A DNA stretch of 64,000 nucleotides, from NCBI RefSeq assembly GCF_000518245.1, contig NZ_KI912402.1:302544-366543 (forward strand), written 5' to 3'. The translations under genes were made by a program, and so were the position numbers. The first letter of the stretch is position 1; every line of letters starts with the position of its first letter. The DNA is from Brachyspira alvinipulli ATCC 51933. GTDB taxonomy: Bacteria > Spirochaetota > Brachyspiria > Brachyspirales > Brachyspiraceae. The notes beneath the pieces were generated by a model. The model made no database searches, was not told the DNA's origin, and was given only the letters and a program-made list of their open reading frames with translations. This document shows positions 9,111-17,581 of the stretch, in pieces.

Positions 9111-9995
9111 TTGCTTAAAGGATTTTGTATAGTTAATAAACCTATTGGAATAACCTCATTTGATGCCATAAAAAAAATTAAAAAACATTTTAGAGAAGAA
9201 TATAATATAATAGAAAAGAGAATAGGGCATGTAGGAACATTGGATCCTTTCGCAGATGGAGTTTTAATACTTGCTTTTGGAAGATACACTAAACTTTTTT
9301 TCTTATTTGATGATATGTCTAAAGAATATATTGCAGAAGGTGTTTTTGGTGAAAGCAGGGATACAGATGATGTAGAGGGAAATGTTTTAGCCATATCAGA
9401 TTCTAAAAATATATTAAGTTTTGAAGAATTAGATAAAATTATAAAAACAAATTTTTCTGGAAATATTATACAAAAACCGCCTATATATAGTGCTAAAAAA
9501 ATAAATGGTAAAAGAGCTTATGATATGGCTAGAGCTAATGAAAAATTTGAATTAAAAAGTGTAAATGTATGCATTAATAATATTGAGCTTCTTGAATACA
9601 ATTATCCATATTTCAAAATAAAAACATCTGTAAGCAAAGGTACTTATATAAGGTCTATCATTAGAGATATAGGCATTATTACAAATAATCTTGCCTATAC
9701 TAAAAGTCTTACAAGATGTTCTATAGGTAAATATAATATAGATATGGCTTGTAATATAGAAAATATAAGCAGTGATAATATACTTTCTTTTTCTGAGATG
9801 TTTAAAGATTTTGATAATATTGTTATAGAAGATAAAGAAACAGTAAAGCAAATATTATGCGGCAATACTAAAATGATTGAAACTTTAGAGATAAAAAATA
9901 AATACTTAGTTTTGAATAATGAAAATAATGATTTAATTGCTGTTATTACAAATGATTCTGATAAAAGAAATACTTATTCATTTATAAATATATAA
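9111..9995 (+). CDS. truB: tRNA pseudouridine(55) synthase TruB
   Basis: 294 residues starting at TTG. The first residues GFCIVNKPIGITSFDAIKKI are the standard TruB opening. The catalytic motif is GHVGTLDPFADGVL, with the aspartate that attacks the uridine. KPPIYSAKKINGKRAYDMAR and KGTYIRSIIRDIG are also family blocks. The enzyme makes pseudouridine 55 in the T-loop of tRNAs. The start TTG lies 7 bp after the lipoprotein stop. The usual neighbours rbfA, infB and rpsO are absent. Confidence 0.95.
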   Translation: MLKGFCIVNKPIGITSFDAIKKIKKHFREEYNIIEKRIGHVGTLDPFADGVLILAFGRYTKLFFLFDDMSKEYIAEGVFGESRDTDDVEGNVLAISDSKNILSFEELDKIIKTNFSGNIIQKPPIYSAKKINGKRAYDMARANEKFELKSVNVCINNIELLEYNYPYFKIKTSVSKGTYIRSIIRDIGIITNNLAYTKSLTRCSIGKYNIDMACNIENISSDNILSFSEMFKDFDNIVIEDKETVKQILCGNTKMIETLEIKNKYLVLNNENNDLIAVITNDSDKRNTYSFINI

Positions 9996-10000
9996 TAAAA

Positions 10001-10037
10001 AAATAAAGCAAAGATTATTAAAATCAATGCTTTATTT
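10001..10037. terminator. bidirectional intrinsic terminator between truB and gatA
   Basis: AAATAAAGCA pairs with TGCTTTATTT, with an inner GATT/AATC pairing, and A/T runs lie on both sides. It fits the convergent truB and gatA genes. Confidence 0.65.
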
Positions 10038-10056
10038 TATTTATTTAAATTTTATA

Positions 10057-11505
10057 TTATTTATTTAATAATTCATGAGCATAAGCCATTTTGAACATTG
10101 ATACTTCGTCAAACTGTTTAGTTATAAACTGTATACCTATAGGCATATTGTTTTTATCTACACCGCAAGGTACACTCATTGCAGGAAGTCCAACCAAGTT
10201 TATATTAGAAGTATAACTGTCAGCTAAGAAACTTAAAGCACTGTCAGTTTGATCTCTTGTACCTAAAAGTCCAGCAGTTACAGGAGATGAAGGGGATATG
10301 ATAACATCAACATTCTTGAATGCATTATCAAAATCCATCTGCATTAATTTTCTTACTTTTAATGCATGTTGATAATGACTGTAGAAGAATCTTTTACCAG
10401 TCATTAAAGTTCCAAATAGTATTCTAGCTCTAGTTTCAAAAGCAAGTCCTACGCTTCTTGAAGTATAATAATATTCGTCTAAATTGAAATCGCCTTTAGG
10501 GTGATAACCGTATCTTATTCCATCATATCTTCCCATATTTGATGCTACTTCAACGGCCATAACAGCAGTATAAACTCTTGAACCATATTTAGCATTAGGA
10601 AGACTAATATCAACTATTTCAGCACCTTGATCTTTTAATTTTCCAATAGCATCCATTATATTTTCTTTTACATCATGTGCTATTAAATCTGTATCATAAT
10701 ACTCTTTAGCAAGTCCTATTTTCATACCTTTAATATTACCGTCTAAAGCAGAAACATAATCAGGAACAGGAATATTTAATGTAGTAGACTCTTTAGGATC
10801 AAAACCAGCTATAACTTTAGTCATTAAAGCAGCATCTTTAACATCTTTAGTTAATGGTCCTACTTGATCCAAACTGCTTGCCATAGCTATACATCCAAGC
10901 CTAGGTACTCTTCCATAAGTAGGTTTAACACCAACTATTCCGCAGAATGATGCAGGCTGTCTTATAGAACCTCCTGTATCGCTTCCCAAAGCTCCAAAAG
11001 CAAAGTTAGCGGCAACAGCAGCAGCAGAACCACCAGAAGATCCTCCTGGTACATGATTTCTGTTTATAGGGTTTCTAGTTATGCCATAATTGGAAGTTTC
11101 TGTAGTTCCTCCCATAGCAAATTCATCCATATTAGTTCTGCCTATTATAATAGCTCCATTATCTATTAATCTTTGAACTGTAGGAGCTGTATAAGGTGCT
11201 TTATAACCTTCAAGCATTTTTGAAGAAGCAGTCATTAAATGATCTTTATAACATAGATTATCTTTAATAGCTATAGGAACACCTAATAATGGTAAATCTT
11301 CTCCGTTGTTTATTCTATCCTGCGCTTTTTTAGCTTGTTCTAATGCTTCATCTTTAAAAACTTCAAGATAAGCGAATATTTTATCTTCTCTTTTATCATC
11401 AGCTTCTATCTTTTTTATAATAGAATCAACTAATGTAGGAGCATCTATTTCCTTATTTTTTAATTTTTCTCTTATTTGAATTATAGTTAATTCATTTAAC
11501 TCCAT
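10057..11505 (-). CDS. gatA: Asp/Glu-tRNA(Asn/Gln) amidotransferase subunit A
   Basis: The start is the ATG at 11505 (MELNELTI), preceded by AAGAGG 9 bp upstream. A TTG seven codons earlier overlaps that ribosome site and is rejected. The 482-residue protein has the amidase signature: the catalytic Lys in GVPIAIKDN, the Ser-rich loop GGSSGGSAAAVAANFA and the cis-Ser/Ser pair in SDTGGSIRQPASFCG, followed by GVKPTYGRV. It supplies ammonia from glutamine to GatB for transamidation of mischarged tRNAs. gatB and gatC are not adjacent, so the complex is encoded at separate loci. It is convergent with truB. Confidence 0.95.
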   Translation of the reverse strand: MELNELTIIQIREKLKNKEIDAPTLVDSIIKKIEADDKREDKIFAYLEVFKDEALEQAKKAQDRINNGEDLPLLGVPIAIKDNLCYKDHLMTASSKMLEGYKAPYTAPTVQRLIDNGAIIIGRTNMDEFAMGGTTETSNYGITRNPINRNHVPGGSSGGSAAAVAANFAFGALGSDTGGSIRQPASFCGIVGVKPTYGRVPRLGCIAMASSLDQVGPLTKDVKDAALMTKVIAGFDPKESTTLNIPVPDYVSALDGNIKGMKIGLAKEYYDTDLIAHDVKENIMDAIGKLKDQGAEIVDISLPNAKYGSRVYTAVMAVEVASNMGRYDGIRYGYHPKGDFNLDEYYYTSRSVGLAFETRARILFGTLMTGKRFFYSHYQHALKVRKLMQMDFDNAFKNVDVIISPSSPVTAGLLGTRDQTDSALSFLADSYTSNINLVGLPAMSVPCGVDKNNMPIGIQFITKQFDEVSMFKMAYAHELLNK

Positions 11506-11644
11506 AGTAAAAAACCTCTTAAACAAAAATATAATAAAAGTTATTAATTTAAACGATTATATCATATATATAACTTTTTTGCAAAATAAATAATATTTTA
11601 AAAAGGAATATTGTGGTTGGAAATTAATTTAAATATAAAAAAAT

Positions 11645-11679
11645 AGAAGGACTATATAATATTATTATATAGTCCTTCT
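11645..11679 (-). terminator. intrinsic terminator of the exported protein gene at 11694
   Basis: A long perfect stem (AGAAGGACTATATAAT with ATTATATAGTCCTTCT) is followed on the minus strand by ATTTTTTTATA. It lies 15 bp past the stop at 11694. Confidence 0.85.
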
Positions 11680-11693
11680 ATCTATCTAATCAA

Positions 11694-12593
11694 TTACTGA
11701 TTGTTTTCAACAGCTTGAGTATTATTATTTCCCTCTTTATTTTCATCTTTTGGAGGTTTAATTTCTGGTGGTATTCCTACAGGAACATCAGCGAAATCGA
11801 AATAATTTTCATAATATAAATTTTGGAATCTTAAAGCTATAGGCTGCATTCTAAAATTATCTACATAAGAAGCTACAAAGTTAATATTTTTTTGACCATA
11901 AGTAGCATAGAAAACAGCTAAAGAAGTATTAGCAGCTTTGTTCATATAGTTACCATATTTCATAGAAGTAAAATCATCAAATGTTCTGCTTCTGCTGTTA
12001 TGGAAACCGCCGTATTTAGTATGGAAGCCACCTAAAGTTCTGCTGAATAAACCTCTAGACATTACATAACCAGGATGAGCATATTCATTGCCTTCATTTC
12101 TTGATTTATACTGTTCTAAAGTGTAATCTCCTTCATAAACAGCACTTACAGCAAATAATTTATCTTCATGGAAGAAGAATTTATAAGCCCATTTAGTTTC
12201 TTTTCCAGCTAGTGTAGCATCTTCATTAATAGCATCAGCTCTAACTGTCATACATTTAAATTCGTTTGTAACTATAAAGTTGAAATATAAAATGTTTTCA
12301 TCTCTTGTGAATAATTCTGAAACATCATTAGTAGTAAATTTAACATTTATCCAATCCATAGTTTGAGGGTTATACCATACTAAATCTGGATCTGGATATT
12401 TACTAACATAGAATGTACCGCTTACAGGCTCAGCAGCTGCTGATGAGAAATTAGAAGCCATTAAGATCTCATTAACTTCATCAGGACTTATACCATAAGG
12501 AACCAAATCATTAAACTTGTAAGGAACTGTTTGGTATGCATGAACTGATATTGATATAGCTACCAACAAAAACATAACTAGTAATTTTTTCAT
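11694..12593 (-). CDS. hypothetical exported protein (299 aa)
   Basis: The start is the ATG at 12593, with GGAG 6 bp upstream. An in-frame TTG four codons earlier overlaps the ribosome site. A signal peptide (MKKLLVMFLLVAISISVHA) with an AHA-type cleavage site and no lipobox predicts a periplasmic or outer-membrane product. The rest has many aromatic residues and beta-type spacing, with a Gly/His/Arg-rich stretch (LGGFHTKYGGFHNSRSR), and ends in a low-complexity Asn/Glu/Lys tail. I recognise no family. It stands alone with its own terminator. Confidence 0.75.
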   Translation of the reverse strand: MKKLLVMFLLVAISISVHAYQTVPYKFNDLVPYGISPDEVNEILMASNFSSAAAEPVSGTFYVSKYPDPDLVWYNPQTMDWINVKFTTNDVSELFTRDENILYFNFIVTNEFKCMTVRADAINEDATLAGKETKWAYKFFFHEDKLFAVSAVYEGDYTLEQYKSRNEGNEYAHPGYVMSRGLFSRTLGGFHTKYGGFHNSRSRTFDDFTSMKYGNYMNKAANTSLAVFYATYGQKNINFVASYVDNFRMQPIALRFQNLYYENYFDFADVPVGIPPEIKPPKDENKEGNNNTQAVENNQ

Positions 12594-12712
12594 TTTGTTC
12601 TCCAAGATTTTAATTGTTTATATTATACTATATTAAAAAATTAAAGCAAATCAATTATGTTTACTTACTGTAATTTTTTTAATTTTTTACATTATTAATA
12701 AATTTATTTTGA

Positions 12713-12741
12713 TTGACTTTTTATGGAAAATCGTATATTAT
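12713..12741 (+). promoter_or_regulatory. promoter of the rpsF-ssb-rpsR operon
   Basis: TTGACT (12713-12718) and TATTAT (12736-12741) are separated by 17 bp. The implied start near 12748 leaves a leader of about 60 nt before rpsF. Confidence 0.65.
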
Positions 12742-12765
12742 GTTTCAAATAAATTTATATACTTC

Positions 12766-12787
12766 GCTTCCTTATTTATAAAGAAGC
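12766..12787 (+). promoter_or_regulatory. hairpin in the rpsF leader, possible S6:S18 autoregulatory site
   Basis: GCTTC pairs with GAAGC and TTA with TAA around a TTTA loop, with one C/A mismatch. It lies inside the leader about 20 nt before the rpsF start. Many bacteria bind S6:S18 to an rpsF leader RNA; that this hairpin does so is inference from position only. Confidence 0.3.
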
Positions 12788-12808
12788 TTTGTCCAAGGAG
12801 TTAAAGAA

Positions 12809-13150
12809 ATGAGAGAATACGAAATATTATTCGTAACAGAAATCAATGACGCTGTGCATCAAAATGCTAAAGATCATGTAAAAACTATTTTGCAGAATTA
12901 TCATTCTGAAATATTCCATGAAGCAGATTATGGAATTCATAATTTAAGCTACCCAATACGTAAAGTTAATCAGGGTAAATTTTATTTCTACCATTTTAGA
13001 TGTGACGGCAACAACTTATCTAATATTGAAAGAGAATTACGCTATGAACTCAGTATATTGAGATTTATAATAGTTCGCTTAGATGAGATAATTCAAAAAG
13101 ATAAAAAAGAAAATAATAGTAATAATGAAGAAGCTTCAAAAGAGGCTTAA
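12809..13150 (+). CDS. rpsF: 30S ribosomal protein S6
   Basis: 113 residues. It opens with MREYEILFVTEIND and contains the S6 core ADYGIHNLSYPIRKVNQGKFYFYHF (seen in parts), ending in an acidic Asn/Lys tail. CAAGGAG precedes the ATG. It binds 16S rRNA together with S18. The order rpsF-ssb-rpsR is the widely conserved one; rplI, often next, is not here. Confidence 0.96.
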   Translation: MREYEILFVTEINDAVHQNAKDHVKTILQNYHSEIFHEADYGIHNLSYPIRKVNQGKFYFYHFRCDGNNLSNIERELRYELSILRFIIVRLDEIIQKDKKENNSNNEEASKEA

Positions 13151-13168
13151 TTTTTAGAGGCTTATTTT

Positions 13169-13600
13169 ATGGCAACAGATTTTAATAATGTAACAATAAT
13201 AGGAAGACTTACTGCGGATCCTGTAACTAAATATTTACCTAGCGGAAGTGCAGTTGTAGAGTTTTCTATAGCAAATAATTATTATGTTAGTACAAAAAAT
13301 ACTACAGAAGTTAATTATTTTGATGTGGTTGCTTTTGGTAAAATGGCTGAGACTGTTGGGAAGTATCTTACTAAAGGAAAACAGGTTGCTATAAGCGGTA
13401 CTTTAAGACAGGAAAGATGGCAGGATAAAGATACTAATGCTACAAGATCTAAAGTAAGAATCATTATGCAGACTATGCAGATGTTAGGTGCTGCAGGCGG
13501 TTCTGGTTCTGCAAGCATGGATACTACATATTCTCCTTCAGCTTCTCCTTCAAGTGTTGATTTGGGAAGTTTTGAGGATGATGATGAAGTTCCATTTTGA
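13169..13600 (+). CDS. ssb: single-stranded DNA-binding protein
   Basis: 143 residues. An N-terminal OB fold opens with FNNVTIIGRLTADPV and contains FDVVAFGKMAETVGKYLTKGK and ISGTLRQERWQDKD. A short Gly/Ser linker follows, then the acidic tip EDDDEVPF that recruits repair and replication partners. It lies 18 bp after rpsF in the conserved rpsF-ssb-rpsR operon. It coats single-stranded DNA during replication and repair. Confidence 0.97.
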   Translation: MATDFNNVTIIGRLTADPVTKYLPSGSAVVEFSIANNYYVSTKNTTEVNYFDVVAFGKMAETVGKYLTKGKQVAISGTLRQERWQDKDTNATRSKVRIIMQTMQMLGAAGGSGSASMDTTYSPSASPSSVDLGSFEDDDEVPF

Positions 13601-13630
13601 TGATTAATAATTTTTTAGGAGATAAAAATC

Positions 13631-13960
13631 ATGGATTTAGAAAATACAGAAAATTTTGAAAATAGTGCTGAAGAAGAAATGAAAGCTAAAGGTGATAAAA
13701 AAGCTCATTTCAATAAAGAAGTAAATGAAAAAGACGGCAGAAAAAAATTCTTTAAAAAGAAAGTATGTTATTTCTGTAAAAACAATATAGATGTATTAGA
13801 TTACAAAGACATTAAATTATTAAAAAGATACGTTAAAGACAGCGGTAAAATTATACCTAAACGTTTAAATGGTACTTGTTCTAAGCATCAAAGATTAGTT
13901 ACTAAAGCTATTAAAAGAGCTAGAAATATAGCACTTTTACCTTATGAAACTAGATATTAA
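13631..13960 (+). CDS. rpsR: 30S ribosomal protein S18, N-terminally extended
   Basis: The C-terminal part is clear S18: KVCYFCKNNIDVLDYKD, LLKRYVKDSGKIIPKRLNGTCSKHQ and AIKRARNIALLPYETRY. The 109 residues exceed the common 75-90 because of a charged N-terminal extension of about 30 residues. TTAGGAG precedes the ATG. It is the last gene of the operon and is followed by a strong terminator. Confidence 0.96.
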   Translation: MDLENTENFENSAEEEMKAKGDKKAHFNKEVNEKDGRKKFFKKKVCYFCKNNIDVLDYKDIKLLKRYVKDSGKIIPKRLNGTCSKHQRLVTKAIKRARNIALLPYETRY

Positions 13961-13984
13961 TTTTTTATTATATTAAAGAATATT

Positions 13985-14020
13985 AGCAGCTGTTATAATT
14001 ATTTATAGCAGCTGTTTTTT
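13985..14020 (+). terminator. intrinsic terminator of the rpsF operon
   Basis: CAGCTGTTATAA pairs with TTATAGCAGCTG (one G-U pair) around TTAT, followed by TTTTTT. Confidence 0.85.
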
Positions 14021-14022
14021 AT

Positions 14023-14050
14023 TTGACAGTTTTTTATCTTGTATTATAAT
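14023..14050 (+). promoter_or_regulatory. consensus sigma-70 promoter for the aldolase/CAT pair
   Basis: TTGACA at 14023-14028 and TATAAT at 14045-14050 with a 16 bp spacer. It starts immediately after the rpsR terminator T-run and gives a leader of about 30 nt with TAGGA before the ATG at 14087. Confidence 0.75.
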
Positions 14051-14086
14051 AAAAAGCACAAAATAATTAAAATTAGGATTTTATAT

Positions 14087-14752
14087 ATGGGTAATGAAAT
14101 TAACGAATATAGAAGATATTTATCTCAAGATATTATAAGAACCTGTATAAGAATGCAAAAGGATGGAATTAATCAGGGAACTTCAGGTAATGTAAGTTTT
14201 CGTTTTGAAAATGGAATGCTTATAACTCCTTCTAGTATGCCTTATGATACTATGAAAGCTGAAGATATTGTTTTTGTTGATGAGAATGGAAATGCTGAGC
14301 CTAATAAAAGACCTTCAAGCGAATGGAGATTTCATTTATCTATATTGAAGGATAATCCTGATTTTAATGTTGTTATACATAGCCATTCAATATATTCTTC
14401 AATAGTTTCAATAATGGGAGTTGATTATATACCTGCTATACATTATATGGTAGCTATTGCAGGTGGTAAAATTATACCTTGTGCTGAATATGCAACTTAT
14501 GGTACAGAAGAGCTTTGCAATAATATATCAAAAGCTATGAAAGGATATAAGGCATGTATTATAAAAAATCATGGTCTTGTGGTTTCTGATTCCAGTATGG
14601 AAAAGGCTTACGGTGTTTTAGTTGAAGTAGAAAATCTTGCCAGAGAATTTGTTGAAGTTAGTAAAATTGGAAAGTATAATATTTTATCCGATGAGGAAAT
14701 GGATATAATACTCAAAAAATTCGGCAATTACGGACTTAATGCTAGAAAATAA
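14087..14752 (+). CDS. class II aldolase/adducin family protein (FucA-like)
   Basis: The ATG at 14087 has TAGGAT 9 bp upstream. An in-frame ATG at 14039 lies inside the promoter and is rejected. The 221 residues show the zinc-aldolase layout: GTSGNVSFR, ITPSSMPYDTM (phosphate site), the catalytic Glu in RPSSEWRFH, the zinc ligands in VIHSHSIYSS, and the third His in IIKNHGLVVS. Relatives such as L-fuculose-1-phosphate aldolase cleave a sugar phosphate to dihydroxyacetone phosphate and an aldehyde; ribulose-phosphate epimerases and methylthioribulose-phosphate dehydratases share the fold. The substrate cannot be assigned. It is probably co-transcribed with the acetyltransferase 15 bp downstream. 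Confidence 0.85.
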   Translation: MGNEINEYRRYLSQDIIRTCIRMQKDGINQGTSGNVSFRFENGMLITPSSMPYDTMKAEDIVFVDENGNAEPNKRPSSEWRFHLSILKDNPDFNVVIHSHSIYSSIVSIMGVDYIPAIHYMVAIAGGKIIPCAEYATYGTEELCNNISKAMKGYKACIIKNHGLVVSDSSMEKAYGVLVEVENLAREFVEVSKIGKYNILSDEEMDIILKKFGNYGLNARK

Positions 14753-14766
14753 TATTTCATAATTTT

Positions 14767-15405
14767 ATGTTTAATGTAATAGATTTTAATCTTTATAATA
14801 GGAAAGAACATTACAAAATGTATATGTCGGATGTTCCTTGTACTTATAGTATAACGGTTAATTTGGACATAACTAATTTTTATAAATCAGTTAAAAATAA
14901 AGATGTTAAATTTTATGCTTCTATTATTTACTTTATATCAAAATCTGTAAACAAATATAAAGAATTTAGAATGTCATTGAACGATAATAAAGAACTTGGA
15001 TACTATGACATAGTGCATCCTAGTTATACTATATTTCATAAAGATTCTAATACTTTTTCATGTATTTATACTGAATATAATGAAGATTTTAATTTGTTTT
15101 ATAAAAATTATATTTTGGATATAGAAACTTATGGAGATAATAAATCATTTTTAGCAAAGCCTTGTGATTTGAAAAATATATTTAATATTTCATCAATTCC
15201 ATTATCTGCATTTACTAGTTTTAATTTGAATTTAAAAAATGGTTTTGATTATTTGCCGCCTATATTTACAATAGGAAAGTACTATTATAATGATAAAAAT
15301 AATTTAATAATACCTTTAGCATTGCAAGTACATCATAGTGTATGCGATGGTTATCATGTAGGTATTTTCTTTGAAGATTTGCAAAGAGAATTAAATAATT
15401 TTTAA
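14767..15405 (+). CDS. chloramphenicol acetyltransferase family protein (CatA-like)
   Basis: 212 residues, the standard length of type A CAT. The catalytic motif is QVHHSVCDGYHVG near the C-terminus, with the general-base His. An N-terminal YNRKEHYKMYMS block, PCTYSITVNLDIT and FYASIIYFISKSVNKYKEFRM are also typical. CATs acetylate chloramphenicol with acetyl-CoA as cytoplasmic trimers, but chromosomal homologues often lack resistance activity. There is no ribosome site before the ATG, which follows the aldolase stop by 14 bp. Base composition matches its neighbours, and there is no flanking mobile element. Confidence 0.85.
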   Translation: MFNVIDFNLYNRKEHYKMYMSDVPCTYSITVNLDITNFYKSVKNKDVKFYASIIYFISKSVNKYKEFRMSLNDNKELGYYDIVHPSYTIFHKDSNTFSCIYTEYNEDFNLFYKNYILDIETYGDNKSFLAKPCDLKNIFNISSIPLSAFTSFNLNLKNGFDYLPPIFTIGKYYYNDKNNLIIPLALQVHHSVCDGYHVGIFFEDLQRELNNF

Positions 15406-15420
15406 AATAAGTGAAGCTTA

Positions 15421-15449
15421 TTGAAAAAATATTACTTTAATTATAAAAT
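15421..15449 (+). promoter_or_regulatory. putative promoter of the LPP20/FlgT-like lipoprotein gene
   Basis: TTGAAA (15421-15426) and TAAAAT (15444-15449) with 17 bp between. The ATG follows at 15504. Confidence 0.45.
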
Positions 15450-15503
15450 AAATGTTTATAACATTATATTTTATAATATTTTTTATTCGAGGTTTATGGA
15501 TTT

Positions 15504-16751
15504 ATGAAATTATTGAAAAATAAAATCTATATATTTGTATTTACACTTCTATCGCTATTTTTTATATCATGTGCTACAACATCAAAAAGTACATCAAGCG
15601 GCGGTGTATATGTAGGTGAAGAAACAGGTGAAATAGGTATAGTTAATAATTGGAAGAACCCTGATTTTAAAGGCGGAAAAACTACAAAAATAGTTGCTGA
15701 AGGTTTTGCTTCTGCTGACGGAAGAGGTGAAGCTGATGCTATAGAAAGATCTATAGAGAGTGCTAAGCGTAAAGCGGTAGAACAGGCAGTTGGTTCTATT
15801 GTTCAAGGTTCAACTTTAGTAGAAAATAACAGACTTATAAGTTCAAAAATATATGATAATACAACAGGTTATATATCTTCATATAAAGTATTAAACATTT
15901 CAAAAAGCGGTTCCGTATGGTATTCAAAAATAGAAGCTGTTGTTGGTGTAGATATGATTCAGGATAATTTGCAGGCTATGGGAATACTTATGGACAGAAA
16001 GAATATGCCTCTTATAGTTATGCTTGTTACCGATGAAACAGGAGAATTAAGCGAATCATTTAATGTTCAATTAGAAAAGAATATGAGTGAAAAAGGATTC
16101 AAATTTGTAAGTGCTAGTTCTCTAAGCAGCGTTATGAGAAGAGAAAATATAAGTTATGAAGATACAAGAGGTTCACGTGCTTCAGATTATGTAAAAAGAA
16201 TAGCATCTGCAACAGGAGCACAGATTGCAATATTGGGTAAGGCTGAGGCTGCTTTCTTTACTACTATAAAAGGTACTGCTATGAAAAGTTATAGAAGCGA
16301 TGTAGCAATTACAGCTGTTAATATATCAGATTACAGTACTATAGCACGTTCTACTCATCAGGCTGGAGGAGTAGGAGGAAGCGATAAAGATGCACATTCA
16401 ATTGCTTTAGTAAAATCTGCAGATTCTATATCAGATGATTTTGTAAATCAGATAGTAACAAAATGGCAGAGCGAAGTTCAAAATGGTACAGAATATACTA
16501 TATATGTTAGTGGATTAGATTTCAATGATTCTATAAATTTTGAAGAGGCATTAAAAAAGAATATCGGCGGATTAAAGAGCGTTTATAATAGAGGAGTCTC
16601 TGGTACTTCATCTACATATGTTGTTAGATATGTAGGCAGCAGCAGAGATTTAGCTGTTGATATTAATGCCAAAGCAAAAAATATGGGTTATCAAGTTATT
16701 ATAAGTAAATTTGATGATAAAACTATTACTTTGAAAGCTAGTAAAAGGTAA
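15504..16751 (+). CDS. LPP20/FlgT-like lipoprotein (415 aa)
   Basis: Lipoprotein signal IYIFVFTLLSLFFISC, then a Ser/Thr linker. Residues of about 60-145 hold a domain with IVAEGFASADGRGEA and ESAKRKAVEQAVGSIVQG. This is the repeated-Ala helix seen in LPP20 lipoproteins and the N-domain of FlgT. The middle part (IVMLVTDETGELSES, ATGAQIAILGKAEAAFF) resembles the FlgT middle or CsgG-like nucleotide-fold region. The C-terminus (YTIYVSGLDFNDSINFEEAL) looks like another small alpha/beta domain. An envelope or flagellar-basal-body role is possible in a spirochaete but unproven. The 3' end is part of an 18 bp tandem duplication. Confidence 0.7.
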   Translation: MKLLKNKIYIFVFTLLSLFFISCATTSKSTSSGGVYVGEETGEIGIVNNWKNPDFKGGKTTKIVAEGFASADGRGEADAIERSIESAKRKAVEQAVGSIVQGSTLVENNRLISSKIYDNTTGYISSYKVLNISKSGSVWYSKIEAVVGVDMIQDNLQAMGILMDRKNMPLIVMLVTDETGELSESFNVQLEKNMSEKGFKFVSASSLSSVMRRENISYEDTRGSRASDYVKRIASATGAQIAILGKAEAAFFTTIKGTAMKSYRSDVAITAVNISDYSTIARSTHQAGGVGGSDKDAHSIALVKSADSISDDFVNQIVTKWQSEVQNGTEYTIYVSGLDFNDSINFEEALKKNIGGLKSVYNRGVSGTSSTYVVRYVGSSRDLAVDINAKAKNMGYQVIISKFDDKTITLKASKR

Positions 16752-16778
16752 TATTAATATAAAAGGTAATATTAATAT
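16743..16778. repeat. 18 bp perfect tandem duplication across a gene end
   Basis: The unit aaaaggtaatattaatat occurs twice without interruption. The first copy supplies the last codons and stop of the lipoprotein gene. The second lies just before queH and brings the only AAAGG (possible ribosome site) near the queH start. Confidence 0.95.
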
Positions 16779-16781
16779 AAT

Positions 16782-17324
16782 ATGAAAGAAAAGCTAGTAC
16801 TTCATACTTGCTGTGCAGTTTGTATGTGTTATCCTAGAACCATACTGGAAGATTATGATACTGTGTTTTATTTTTATAATCCTAATATATACCCGATTGC
16901 TGAATATGAAAGAAGAAGAGACGAGTTTATAAATTATGCTGAAAGTATTGGTATAAAAACCCATATAGTAGAAGGTGAAAATGATGTTCAAAATTGGTAT
17001 AATGATATTAAGGGTTTTGAAAATGAACCTGAGAAAGGTGCCAGATGTAGTATTTGTTTTAAGCATAGAATGAAAAAAGCATTTGAATATGCTGAAAGTA
17101 TCAATGCTAAATATGTAGCAACCGTTATGACAGTAAGTCCACATAAAAACAGTAAGGTTATTGAAATGATAGGTAATTCTTTAGCCAAAGAGCATGAATC
17201 AGTAGAATATCTGCATTTTGATTTTAAGAAAAAAGACGGATTCAAAAAGACTAATATAATAGCAAATGATGCTGGACTTTACAGACAGCATTACTGCGGA
17301 TGCGAGTTTAGTATTAGAGATTAA
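16782..17324 (+). CDS. queH: epoxyqueuosine reductase QueH
   Basis: 180 residues of the QueH (formerly DUF208) family. Paired cysteines appear where expected for the 4Fe-4S cluster and second metal site: LHTCCAVC at the N-terminus, GARCSICFKHR in the middle and YRQHYCGCEFS at the end. Adenine-nucleotide-hydrolase-like core: FYNPNIYPIAEYERR. It reduces epoxyqueuosine to queuosine in the wobble base of tRNAs, replacing QueG. It lies 30 bp after the lipoprotein stop. It is the last ordinary gene before a repeat-rich stretch. Confidence 0.9.
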   Translation: MKEKLVLHTCCAVCMCYPRTILEDYDTVFYFYNPNIYPIAEYERRRDEFINYAESIGIKTHIVEGENDVQNWYNDIKGFENEPEKGARCSICFKHRMKKAFEYAESINAKYVATVMTVSPHKNSKVIEMIGNSLAKEHESVEYLHFDFKKKDGFKKTNIIANDAGLYRQHYCGCEFSIRD

Positions 17325-17379
17325 TTTTATAGTTTGTATTTTTATCTGATAAATTTTGATTAAGTTTAAAATTTAATTA

Positions 17380-17535
17380 AATTCCCGCCCTCTAGGTTTA
17401 AAATCATTTTTGTTATTTTTGTATAGTTTTTATTTTTTATTTTTTTATGATATTTTAACACCCGCCCAAGTTTTTTTAAATTTATTGTGATGATTACCGT
17501 ATGCTTAATGATTTTTTGATTATGGAGAATTAATG
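17380..17535 (+). repeat. palindromic GC-box element copy 1 (left B half only)
   Basis: CCCGCCC at 17384 and 17461 (77 bp apart), with the second followed by AAG and T-rich DNA. Then a decayed inner box ACCGTATGC (17496-17504) and GAATTA where complete copies have GAATTC. The right half is missing. The region 17325-17582 holds no gene. Confidence 0.75.
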
Positions 17536-17581
17536 ATTTAAATTTATTATATAACATAGGTATAATAGGAAATGATTATCA

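Noticed and set aside
9552-9851. 99-residue antisense ORF in truB
   Set aside because: Shadow of a well-supported truB frame, no start signal.
14039-14086. N-terminal extension of the aldolase from an ATG at 14039
   Set aside because: It overlaps the -10 box at 14045-14050 and has no ribosome site; 14087 has both a leader and TAGGA.
16794-17245. Two antisense ORFs (116 and 85 aa) inside queH
   Set aside because: queH has clear cysteine motifs on the plus strand; the antisense frames show no start signals or family motifs.
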